The notes beneath the pieces are model-generated. The model was not told where the DNA came from and made no database searches. It was given only the letters and a program-made list of their open reading frames with translations. DNA of 20,345 nucleotides from positions 1 through 20,345 of the IMG/VR virus record IMGVR_UViG_3300021963_000817, one strand, 5' to 3'. Source of the stretch: a virus. Both the position numbers and the translations under genes were made by a program. Below are positions 1-6,624 of the stretch, in pieces; within the stretch, counting starts at the first letter, position 1; each line of letters begins with the position of its first letter.

Positions 1-406
1 TCGTTAGGCCCGCAAGCACCTTGCCACCCGCTTTGTTCCACTTCATAAACTCGGCCCGTATGGATGGATCGTTGGGGTTGAAATTGACTTTACGCAAAAG
101 CGTTGACTTTTGTAGGTTGCCGATACCGATATTGTATGAAATGCTCACTAAGGCCGAGAATTGATTATCCGTGAGGATTGTCTTTATCTCTTTACGCACC
201 CTTTCGGCGAAGCTATTGGCGATAAGTTCAAACAACGAATCCGCCCTTTCCTTTGTGATTGTATCGCCCATCTTTACGGGGGAGCCATCTTCGTAAAAGG
301 TATTCCCGAAGCCGATTGTTTCTTTGTTCGCGGAGCATTTATAGGCCGATAGCCTCAACCCTTCAAATGACTTGATCAAATCCTTTCCGGCTTTGTTTAG
401 CTTCAT
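1..406 (-). CDS. GH24 (T4-type) lysozyme endolysin, 3' part cut by the window edge
   Basis: This gene encodes a muramidase that cleaves peptidoglycan at the end of infection. The reading frame starts at the ATG at 406-404 and is still open at base 1, giving 135 visible residues. The N-terminus carries the GH24 core FEGLRLSAYKC followed by ETIGFGN. Aligned to T4 lysozyme, E15 is the catalytic acid, T30 matches Thr26, and C24 sits where T4 has Asp20. A Cys at this place is known in active members and T4 mutants. The later SYNIGIGNLQKS and FMKWNKAGGK segments match the helical C-terminal lobe of the family. No signal peptide or membrane segment is visible, so it would need a holin. Its ATG overlaps the stop of the spanin candidate (ATGA), which fits a coupled lysis cassette. 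Confidence 0.93.
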   Translation of the reverse strand, partial: MKLNKAGKDLIKSFEGLRLSAYKCSANKETIGFGNTFYEDGSPVKMGDTITKERADSLFELIANSFAERVRKEIKTILTDNQFSALVSISYNIGIGNLQKSTLLRKVNFNPNDPSIRAEFMKWNKAGGKVLAGLT

Positions 407-876
407 GGCTTGAATTTAAAGAATAACCATAGGCCAACGATGGCGATGGCAAGTATCAAATAACTCAACCGCTCTTGGGCCTTTTCTTTCCACTCATCGG
501 CTGCCGCCTTTATTTTATTAAAGTCCGCTTGCAATACTTGAATCCGCGCATTGTCAACAACTACGCTCTTGATAGTATCACGGATCGTTAGCTTTTTGAC
601 AATATCCCTTGTCTGCCACTTTGTGACGTACACTGTGTCGCCTATTGTAAGTATCTCGGTTTCTTTTTGAATAGTCGTATCGTATTGAATAAGCGTATCG
701 CTTGCCGTTATTATTGTGGTATCGTTAGCGCAGAGGCCCCTTCTAATTACTTCGTCTTTAATCTCGTTGAACCTTGCCTGATCCCGCATTATTTGTTTAA
801 CGGGATTACAACTAGCGGCGACTATCGCCGTTATAATCAATACTATTAAACAAGCTATATAATCATTTCGTGTCAT
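403..876 (-). CDS. Candidate unimolecular spanin (lipoprotein signal plus C-terminal membrane anchor)
   Basis: The protein is 157 aa from the ATG at 876. An in-frame TTG at 882 is a weaker alternative start. A hydrophobic stretch (LIVLIITAIV) is followed by the lipobox AASC, with the lipidated cysteine at residue 23. The middle (about residues 45-115) is rich in Asp-Thr and alternating beta-type residues (DTTIITASDTLIQYDTT). A short charged helix (about 115-135) then leads to a C-terminal membrane segment, LSYLILAIAIVGLWLFF, ending in FKFKP. An outer-membrane lipid anchor plus an inner-membrane anchor in one chain is the architecture of u-spanins such as T1 gp11, which fuse inner and outer membranes in the last step of lysis. 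The location directly before the lysozyme supports this role. The function is inferred from architecture and not from sequence similarity. The start overlaps the preceding gene by 14 bp. Confidence 0.72.
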   Translation of the reverse strand: MTRNDYIACLIVLIITAIVAASCNPVKQIMRDQARFNEIKDEVIRRGLCANDTTIITASDTLIQYDTTIQKETEILTIGDTVYVTKWQTRDIVKKLTIRDTIKSVVVDNARIQVLQADFNKIKAAADEWKEKAQERLSYLILAIAIVGLWLFFKFKP

Positions 877-1066
877 CTGCAAAAAAATTACTTATAAATT
901 TACCTACCCATCCACTCACCGCGACGCCGATAGCTATTTTCTCAAATCCGCCGACGATGGCAAGGCCCGCAACGAATAAGCTACCCGCCGCGAGGCTATC
1001 CCCAAGCACACGGATGCGCTTCGGCGTTGGCTTAAAGTAGTTAGACAATTTCATTTTTTGTGCCAT
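863..1066 (-). CDS. Small membrane protein, holin candidate
   Basis: This 67-aa protein has a basic N-terminal tail (KPTPKRIRV), then two moderately hydrophobic segments, about residues 24-39 (SLAAGSLFVAGLAIVG) and 44-62 (KIAIGVAVSGWVGKFISNF), and an acidic C-terminus (ADDTK). Size, membrane character and position upstream of the spanin and lysozyme genes suggest a holin or antiholin. I do not recognise the family by sequence. It starts inside the end of the preceding small membrane protein gene (16 bp overlap) and overlaps the spanin start by 14 bp, so these genes are probably translated in a coupled way. Confidence 0.72.
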   Translation of the reverse strand: MAQKMKLSNYFKPTPKRIRVLGDSLAAGSLFVAGLAIVGGFEKIAIGVAVSGWVGKFISNFFADDTK

Positions 1067-1221
1067 TCTCTAAGCATCTTTTGAATGTTATATACTATTG
1101 TCGTCACCGCCGCTACACCCGTTAGGAACATTGTGCCGTCTTGCATTGATACTTCACTAATAACATTTAGTAGTATCGTTGCGCTACATAGTCCGACGCT
1201 CGTCTGATCAAAATTGCTCAT
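1051..1221 (-). CDS. Second small membrane protein, holin-like, 56 aa
   Basis: Translating the gap between the neighbouring genes gives an uninterrupted ATG-to-TGA frame of 56 codons. The product starts MSNFDQTSVG and ends MLREWHKK. It has two hydrophobic stretches, about residues 9-24 (VGLCSATILLNVISEV) and 30-47 (TMFLTGVAAVTTIVYNIQ), and a basic C-terminus. This is the usual holin layout of two membrane segments with a charged tail. The ATG lies 2 nt after the stop of the upstream gene, and the stop overlaps the next gene by 16 bp, so the frame is well placed between its neighbours. The assignment as holin rests on size, topology and lysis-cassette position. Together with the following 67-aa protein it may form a holin/antiholin pair. 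Confidence 0.68.
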   Translation of the reverse strand: MSNFDQTSVGLCSATILLNVISEVSMQDGTMFLTGVAAVTTIVYNIQKMLREWHKK

Positions 1222-1223
1222 CG

Positions 1224-1595
1224 TTAGATATTAAATGGCTTAGGCTCTGGTTGAGGAAATAGTTTGTAATATTCGGCGGCATACTCGCTATCAATGTCAT
1301 AACCGAAAGAATGAACGCCGACTGGTGATGGCCATACTTTATAAGTCGCAAATGAACTTACTTCATCATTTTGCCATATAATATCCACGGCGAATTTGTC
1401 GCTAAGGATAGGCTCTGTTATCACGTTGCCATCTTCATCATAAGTACCTGGCGTTATAACCAAGTGACCAAGCTCAATGACGGATGCCGTCTTTTCGTTA
1501 TCCCAATACTTATTCCCTTCGTCGTCCGTCTTTTCAATCTTCGCTCTTTGTGTTTTCCATTGAGCGTCTGTCATTTCGTATTTTCTAAACTTCAT
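1224..1595 (-). CDS. Hypothetical protein, 123 aa, between adhesin and lysis genes
   Basis: I do not recognise this protein. It is soluble, acidic and rich in aromatic residues, with no signal peptide or membrane segment. The N-terminal third is helical and charged (MTDAQWKTQRAKIEK). The middle appears beta-rich (HLVITPGTYDEDGN), and the C-terminus has a Pro-rich tail (FPQPEPKPFNI). It begins 1 nt after the adhesin stop and ends 2 nt before the first holin-like gene. In many phages the slot after a tail fibre holds a fibre-assembly chaperone or a small fibre-associated protein. That is a positional guess only. Confidence 0.75.
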   Translation of the reverse strand: MKFRKYEMTDAQWKTQRAKIEKTDDEGNKYWDNEKTASVIELGHLVITPGTYDEDGNVITEPILSDKFAVDIIWQNDEVSSFATYKVWPSPVGVHSFGYDIDSEYAAEYYKLFPQPEPKPFNI

Positions 1596-1596
1596 A

Positions 1597-3261
1597 TTAT
1601 AAGGTTGTTAAAGTTGCGAGATCGGAATTTGAAAGGCGGGTTTTGAAAAGTATGGCTTGGTTGTACCCGTCAGCAAGTTCACCATACGATGCGTTGTTTA
1701 AAATATATTGAGTCAAAGTACCAACTGGATAAACAGTTGAAGTGCTTGCGCCTACTTGTTGACCATTAATATACATAACATAATCTCCCGCTTTGTAACC
1801 TATGGCAAGTTTGTAATTGCCTAGCGGCAATTGTGTTAAAATCATTAAATTACTGCTTACTCCAGCTTCTCTTACTACCAATCTCGGAATGCCACTATTT
1901 ACGGCCACTGAAATAAAATTAGTAGTTGATCCAACATCAATAGTCGAAAGCGCTTTTACTGTGTTATAATTACTCAAGTTGAATTCCGCATAAATAGTAC
2001 CCTCCGTTTGTCCTATCAATGAACTAATGCTACCTTTTACGCATATATCCTGATTCCTCGTCACACTCGCATTGAACGTCGGGATGTAGGATGTGGCGTA
2101 GGAGCCGGCTTCAAGTTGGGCGCCGTAGAATAATATTCCACTTGTGCCGTTGCCTGTATTTCTAACTTCAGCCAAACGTGTTCCGTATGACCCCGTTGTC
2201 CCTGCAACTAAAACGACTGAAATCCTTTTCCATCCATTGCCGTAGTCATCATATTTTGTTGATGACAATGTCCAGCCGTTTAATAGTGCTATTGTGCTAA
2301 ATGCGTTAGTATCAATATTGAATTGTATCGCAGCTTGTGTAACTACCGTAATTCCAACAAGATTAAATGTTGATTCCTTTTTAACAAAAACGCTAAATGC
2401 ATAAGTAGTGCCTGATGTATAAGATATTGTCTGTCTGCAATCCCCACCACCAACACTAGTTACGACTATTCTATCGGCATTTTGATACCCGTCAGGAGAT
2501 ATAGCAACATTTTGAACAACGGTTGCATCAAGTTTTGTCCACGCCGCATTGTTAAACGCCTCTGAGTAAGTGATTAAATTCGTCCTCGTCGGCTCCATCA
2601 ATAGCTTCGGACAACCTCCGCCAGTGTAGTCGAGGCGTGGGAGGTTAGCGATAGGCCCAACAGTTACCGCCGCGGTTGTCGTGGGGATGTATGCGGTGGC
2701 GATGTCGCCGAGTTCAAATTGTGCCCCCCATGCGTATATAGTATAGGCCCCCGTCGCTCTTATTGTTGGGAATCTTGTTGTTCCAGAAGATGTTTGTGTG
2801 ACTGTGAATCTTGTTGGCGTAGTTGTAACGGTTACTGTTGTATATACATTCACATTTATATTTCCAATTTCAACAGTTTGTGTACCACTAGGAACAGATA
2901 GCCAAACAGAAAAAGTATATGGAACTCCAGAAGATACTGCAAATTGTTGATATATATTATTTCCAGATGTGCCAAAAGTTATTGAATCCATCGTTTGAGT
3001 ACCATTCGGAGCAACAACAGTATTGCCACTAACTGTTGCTCCATCTTTTACCCATGCAGCATTTGTGAAATCCTCACTATGTAATGATAAATTCGTCCTA
3101 CACCTCTCTATCAATCCGTTCTCGTTCACACGCGTAGCGGTTGAGCCGGTTCGGGTGAACGTAAGATCACCGCTTCCGTCGGTTGGTTTCTGTGAGTAAA
3201 GTTTGCTTGTCTTATACCCGCTCGGTATCAATACAATCGAGGCGTCATCGTAAAAGCTCAT
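1597..3261 (-). CDS. Tail adhesin with two tandem jelly-roll-like modules and a LamG-like C-terminal domain
   Basis: This 554-aa protein is a probable receptor-binding fibre or spike. Residues 1-55 form a short N-terminal part. Residues about 56-200 and 227-401 are two copies of a beta-rich module. The copies open with TNLSLHSEDFTNAAW and TNLITYSEAFNNAAW, and close with GAQFELGDIATAYIPT and GAQLEAGSYATSYIPT. Such modules resemble carbohydrate-binding or fibre jelly-roll domains. Residues about 415-550 look like a concanavalin/LamG fold (TIYAEFNLSNYN, YKLAIGYKAGDYVMYINGQQ, ILFKTRLSNSDLATL). No enzymatic motif is evident. The start overlaps the stop of the W-repeat protein (ATGA), suggesting that the two work together at the tail tip. 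Target specificity cannot be read from the sequence. Confidence 0.8.
   Translation of the reverse strand: MSFYDDASIVLIPSGYKTSKLYSQKPTDGSGDLTFTRTGSTATRVNENGLIERCRTNLSLHSEDFTNAAWVKDGATVSGNTVVAPNGTQTMDSITFGTSGNNIYQQFAVSSGVPYTFSVWLSVPSGTQTVEIGNINVNVYTTVTVTTTPTRFTVTQTSSGTTRFPTIRATGAYTIYAWGAQFELGDIATAYIPTTTAAVTVGPIANLPRLDYTGGGCPKLLMEPTRTNLITYSEAFNNAAWTKLDATVVQNVAISPDGYQNADRIVVTSVGGGDCRQTISYTSGTTYAFSVFVKKESTFNLVGITVVTQAAIQFNIDTNAFSTIALLNGWTLSSTKYDDYGNGWKRISVVLVAGTTGSYGTRLAEVRNTGNGTSGILFYGAQLEAGSYATSYIPTFNASVTRNQDICVKGSISSLIGQTEGTIYAEFNLSNYNTVKALSTIDVGSTTNFISVAVNSGIPRLVVREAGVSSNLMILTQLPLGNYKLAIGYKAGDYVMYINGQQVGASTSTVYPVGTLTQYILNNASYGELADGYNQAILFKTRLSNSDLATLTTL
2059..2583 (-). repeat. Adhesin module copy 2 (residues 227-401)
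   Basis: This is the second copy of the jelly-roll-like module, homologous at protein level to the copy encoded at 2662-3096. Shared landmarks are the TNL-x3-SE-x-F-x-NAAW opening, the central YTFSVW versus YAFSVF strand and the GAQ-E-G-x2-AT-YIPT closing. Copy 2 carries about 30 extra residues in the middle. Confidence 0.75.
2662..3096 (-). repeat. Adhesin module copy 1 (residues 56-200)
   Basis: This is the first copy of the tandem module. It opens with TNLSLHSEDFTNAAW and closes with GAQFELGDIATAYIPT. The nucleotide sequences of the two copies have diverged, so this is an old duplication and not a recent one. Confidence 0.75.
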
Positions 3262-3599
3262 ATTCTAATATCTTTTAATTTTGAAATAAAACAATTGTAA
3301 CCTTCGATAGTACCGCCATCGGCGATGACCCTATCCCTAAACGCAATACCTACAAAGCTCCCGCCTTCGGCAAGTGATTGCAGCCATGTGCCGTTAAACC
3401 TAATACCCATAAACTCAACAAGAGCCTGAACCCAAGTACCATTTGAAACATCATTAACACCTTTCGCCCTACACAAAGCCTCAACCCATGATCCATTCAC
3501 TGGCTCCGTTACACCTTCGCTCTCGCAAATGGCTTGCCACCAAGTATCTTTGGTTTGTGATACGCCGTTAATATTAGCAAATTGTTGAATGTATAGCAT
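3258..3599 (-). CDS. W-repeat protein with C-terminal RVIADGG motif, probable tail-tip or fibre-base component
   Basis: This 113-aa protein contains four tandem repeats of 16-18 residues with the pattern [DG]-[ST]-W-x-[QE]-[AS]-[LI], usually followed by G-[VI] and Asn (W20, W38, W56 and W72; for example NGSWVEALCRAKGV). After the repeats comes a short C-terminal module holding RVIADGG-x2-EG-x2-C (residues 90-103). The same motif is present in the 407-aa tail protein at 14358-15581. From memory, NGSW repeats recur in small proteins next to fibre genes of Bacteroidota phages, but their function is not established. The stop overlaps the adhesin start (ATGA), so the two are likely produced together. 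No membrane segment is seen. Confidence 0.8.
   Translation of the reverse strand: MLYIQQFANINGVSQTKDTWWQAICESEGVTEPVNGSWVEALCRAKGVNDVSNGTWVQALVEFMGIRFNGTWLQSLAEGGSFVGIAFRDRVIADGGTIEGYNCFISKLKDIRI
3360..3548 (-). repeat. Four tandem W-repeats (residues 18-80 of the 113-aa protein)
   Basis: The units begin at D18, G36, G54 and G70. Each has Trp at the third position and Ala/Ser-Leu/Ile at positions six and seven. Spacing is 18, 18 and 16 residues, and the last unit is truncated after about 11 residues. Confidence 0.8.
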
Positions 3600-3604
3600 C
3601 TATA

Positions 3605-4042
3605 TTAATTGTTTAAAGGTATATCGCACGCGTCGAAATCGCTTATCGTTGTCATGTTTATCGTTAGCTCAACCCCACTCAAATAATCCTCGAACTTATC
3701 AAGTACAAGGTTATATGTTATGTTGTTATCTATCAACCACGGATTCGCTCCGTTCCTTAACTTGCTCACAATGTCCGCCGCGATTTGTAGTTGATCGCTA
3801 CAAACATCCGTTTCAAACTCAGCCTCCATGCCCGACTTATCCAAAAACCAAAGAGTGATATTATAGACCTGCTCCCTACCTACATTCAACGATCCGCTAT
3901 TGATAGCGAAACATGATATTGGGAATATCGGCTGCTCATCGGCGAACAACCACTCCCGCGGCGTAGCGTTGCGCACGCTCTTGATCATTGCGTGGCTCTC
4001 TAGGATTGTCTTTATCTCTTTTACTACTTGGTTGTAAGTCAT
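3605..4042 (-). CDS. Putative tail terminator / head-tail completion protein
   Basis: This 145-aa protein begins with an amphipathic helix (MTYNQVVKEIKTILESHA). Then come beta strands (FPISCFAINSGSLNV, VYNITLWFLDKS), a helix (DQLQIAADIVSKLRNG) and final strands (SGVELTINMTTI). This small alpha/beta layout, with a helix packed on a sheet and an acidic loop, fits proteins I associate with the tail terminator or completion slot of Bacteroidota siphoviruses. The position after portal and connector candidates is consistent with a role at the neck. There is no diagnostic motif, so the role is inferred. An AAGGAG-like stretch lies near the upstream stop, too far from this ATG to serve as its ribosome binding site. 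Confidence 0.75.
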   Translation of the reverse strand: MTYNQVVKEIKTILESHAMIKSVRNATPREWLFADEQPIFPISCFAINSGSLNVGREQVYNITLWFLDKSGMEAEFETDVCSDQLQIAADIVSKLRNGANPWLIDNNITYNLVLDKFEDYLSGVELTINMTTISDFDACDIPLNN

Positions 4043-4077
4043 TAAACTTTTCTTTTACTTTGAGTATAAACTCCTTT

Positions 4078-4650
4078 TTATAACTCCGTATTTTCATAAG
4101 GGAAATCTAAGTTTGACGCTCTACGCCTCCGACCTTTATATCCTAAATATATCGGTGAAGTATATGATTGTAACTGTGGAGCGATAACATCAAGGCCCGC
4201 TCCATAGTCCAAATATTGTGGGTAAAGTTCGCTATTCTCTCTCAAATAATCAATCAACCTCGTCTTATAAAATTCGCCGTTACTCATGTACGTTCTTTGG
4301 ATTAACTCCAAATTTCCCTTTGATGGCGATATGCTTTCTTCCGCCGTCTTTTGCATTACGCCTTTGCTAAAAAATTGGTAGCTTGTCATCACGACCATTT
4401 CACCAATCGTGAACCACAAAAGCGCATCCGTTATGTAGTCGTCGAGCAATGTCTTTTCATCGTTGTTTAAGTTACCCGCATCGATACCAGCTTGCAAACG
4501 ATTGTAAAGGTTTGAACCTAAACACGGCAAAATATACTTGTCTTGAGCGAGCTTTATCGTTGGCTTTATTTGTTTGCCATCAATCGCGTCGCTTATCGCC
4601 GTGCGGCTCTTTACAAGTGATTCGTTTATGAAAAGTATGTTTAGGCTCAT
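4078..4650 (-). CDS. Putative head-tail connector (adaptor) protein
   Basis: This 190-aa, mostly helical protein has the segment TIKLAQDKYILPCLGSNLYN, then LLDDYITDALLWFTIGEMV, a long helical middle and a basic C-terminus (YKGRRRRASN). Helical proteins with an AQ-x4-I-x-LG-x-LY signature, lying next to the portal, are typical of Bacteroidota phage connector or adaptor genes. In function they correspond to HK97 gp6-type proteins that extend the portal ring. The gene begins 3 nt after the portal stop. The role is an inference from fold type and position. I cannot name the family with certainty. Confidence 0.75.
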   Translation of the reverse strand: MSLNILFINESLVKSRTAISDAIDGKQIKPTIKLAQDKYILPCLGSNLYNRLQAGIDAGNLNNDEKTLLDDYITDALLWFTIGEMVVMTSYQFFSKGVMQKTAEESISPSKGNLELIQRTYMSNGEFYKTRLIDYLRENSELYPQYLDYGAGLDVIAPQLQSYTSPIYLGYKGRRRRASNLDFPYENTEL

Positions 4651-4653
4651 TTA

Positions 4654-6624
4654 TTATTTTTTACGTGTTACGACTTTAACCTCCCAACGATGGCGGCAAT
4701 ATGGCCGGTGAGTGCCGTCAGGCTCCGTGAACCAACCGCCACGGCGATCCCATACCGAATACCCAAGCCTTGCGCTTATGTTCTCAATGTCAGCACGGCT
4801 CCAAAGTTTCTTCTCGGCTATCTCAAGCATCCTCGCACAAAACGGACGATTGCGTGAATCCTTTGGGCCGGCGTATGTGTATCTCAAAAGCACCTCGGTT
4901 GTAGTGCTTTTATCACCGCCAGGGATATCCCTAAGAGGCTCTGTTAAGACTCTTTCTTGCGGTTTGTACTTTGGGTTGAGTATTGACAAAACCTTGCCGA
5001 TAGTCTTTAAATATCCCTCGTCAGCTAGTGCCTTGAGTGCTATGTTGATAGCTCCCACCTCTTTATTCAACACAATGGCCATCACTTCGGGAGTGATGCG
5101 CTTGTCCTTACTAATCAAGTCAAGCACATTCGCTTTCAACTTATCAAGCTCCTCATCGGCAAAGCCGCTGAATTGCCTCGTTTCAATCACTTCAAAATCC
5201 TCTAAGTTGTCGCCGCAAGCCGCAAATTCATTGAGCAAAATATCGTCTTGCATTGATGCGAACGCTTGCTCTTCGGTTTGTGAATCGTCGTCAATACCTA
5301 AGAATGTGTTAACGTCGTTGTCAGTAAAACCAAACCCGCTCTTTAACATCAACGCCGCTTGCTGCTTGTTTATCTTACCGCTACCGAATTGACGAACGAT
5401 ACGCATTACGTTTTGATATTGCCTACCGCTTAAATTCTTAATCGCTTCATTCGATGCCGCTACGGGTTGAGCTTCAACGGATGGAGATGCCGTAATATCT
5501 TTCTCTAATCCCATCTTCTCACGGATCTCGTCGCGTGTCATATTAGCCGCAATGATCGCCTCGCTAAACTCAAAGCTCAAAGGCTCAACGGGAAGTATCT
5601 TGTACTCGCCTTGAATCCCAGCTAAATTCATTAACTTATTGAAATTCGCCTCATGCTCTTGCTGACGCTCATTTACATAAGTATTCTGGAAGATCTGATA
5701 AGCATCACGGATCTCGCTACGCCCACCGAGTTGCCCCTCCGTCTTTATACCGAAAAGGCTTGGCGATGTAATTTGATGGCAAGCGAAAATCTCTTGCTGA
5801 ATCAAATTATTGATATTCGTGAAATCCTCTTTTGTGAGGCTTGTTTCGCCAAGATCTTGAATATCAACCGCGTTTTCCCTTGATGGGTTAAACGCAATCA
5901 CTACCCTATCGCCGTCGTGATTCTGAAACTTGCGCTTCAAATCCCTTTCAACCTCTTCTTGCTCCTCCTCTTGAGGTAGGCCGTTGTTGAAGTTGATGAG
6001 CTTGGTAGCTACGAAATTGTTTTTAGCATTTCCCAAAATGTGACGCGAAACCTGGATATCACTTTCAAGGTAGTTAAGACCTTGAAAATATGATGGCAAA
6101 GGGTAAACGTCACTCTTCGGGTTGTATTGCTTTACAAAAAGTATTTGTGAGCCTTGCGGATCGTTTGGATTAAACGCCGGATATTCCCTCGCCTTCTCTT
6201 TAAAATCGCTAGCGCTCCAATCGTCTTTTATGTAGAAAGTTGTCAGATCCTTTGAGGCTCTGACCTTTTGAAATTCAATGTGGTATGTTTCTGCGATCTG
6301 CCCAAGTGCATTGTAAATCACTTGTAAATAATATCCACCATGGATCTCGTCGTCCATGATGGCACGCTTCATGATCTGGTTCCATGTTTCGCCGCGGCTA
6401 TTCGCCGCCTTCGGAACGTCATCAAAACCTTTACCGAAAATGTAATTGACTTTACCTTTTACAATCGCCCCGTGTTTAGGACTTTCGCCAAAAAGTGAAA
6501 TCAAGTAATTCGGATAGTCGTTACGCTCGCCGAACTCAACATATTTTTTGCCTTTCTTTTCGGCAAATTTCGGTTGTTGAGCTTGATCAAATTCTACCCT
6601 TACTAAGTTGTATTGTTTAGCCAT
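4654..6624 (-). CDS. Portal protein with C-terminal winged-helix and MuF-like extension
   Basis: The first ~380 of 656 residues resemble an HK97-type portal, the dodecameric ring through which DNA is packaged and ejected. Landmarks are RNDYPNYLISLFGESPKH (residues 34-51), the wing and stem region around 100-250 and the clip/crown signature ITSPSLFGIKTEGQLGGRSE (285-304). A Gln/Asp-rich linker (about 380-490) leads to a helix-turn-helix-like stretch (about 495-545, ITPEVMAIVLNKEVGAIN). The last ~80 residues read GPKDSRNRPFC ... SARLGYSVWDRRGGWFTEPDG ... YCRHRW. Residues C596, C643 and H645 in this part could bind metal. The end resembles the C-terminal core of MuF-type minor capsid proteins, normally a separate gene after the portal. 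The gene overlaps the upstream one by 8 bp. Confidence 0.9.
   Translation of the reverse strand: MAKQYNLVRVEFDQAQQPKFAEKKGKKYVEFGERNDYPNYLISLFGESPKHGAIVKGKVNYIFGKGFDDVPKAANSRGETWNQIMKRAIMDDEIHGGYYLQVIYNALGQIAETYHIEFQKVRASKDLTTFYIKDDWSASDFKEKAREYPAFNPNDPQGSQILFVKQYNPKSDVYPLPSYFQGLNYLESDIQVSRHILGNAKNNFVATKLINFNNGLPQEEEQEEVERDLKRKFQNHDGDRVVIAFNPSRENAVDIQDLGETSLTKEDFTNINNLIQQEIFACHQITSPSLFGIKTEGQLGGRSEIRDAYQIFQNTYVNERQQEHEANFNKLMNLAGIQGEYKILPVEPLSFEFSEAIIAANMTRDEIREKMGLEKDITASPSVEAQPVAASNEAIKNLSGRQYQNVMRIVRQFGSGKINKQQAALMLKSGFGFTDNDVNTFLGIDDDSQTEEQAFASMQDDILLNEFAACGDNLEDFEVIETRQFSGFADEELDKLKANVLDLISKDKRITPEVMAIVLNKEVGAINIALKALADEGYLKTIGKVLSILNPKYKPQERVLTEPLRDIPGGDKSTTTEVLLRYTYAGPKDSRNRPFCARMLEIAEKKLWSRADIENISARLGYSVWDRRGGWFTEPDGTHRPYCRHRWEVKVVTRKK

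Noticed and set aside
1597-3261. Diversity-generating retroelement target in the adhesin
   Set aside because: No reverse transcriptase gene or template repeat is seen in the window. The two modules are diverged along their whole length instead of only at adenine positions.
4043-4077. AAGGAG-like sequence and a GAGT-TTAT-ACTC mini-palindrome as a ribosome binding site or operator
   Set aside because: The purine stretch is about 28 nt from the next ATG and directly follows the previous stop. The palindrome has only a 4-bp stem.
4712-5392. A 226-codon open frame on the plus strand
   Set aside because: It is fully antisense to the portal C-terminus. Its Ser/Leu-rich composition is what the opposite strand of that gene would give, and no domain is recognisable.
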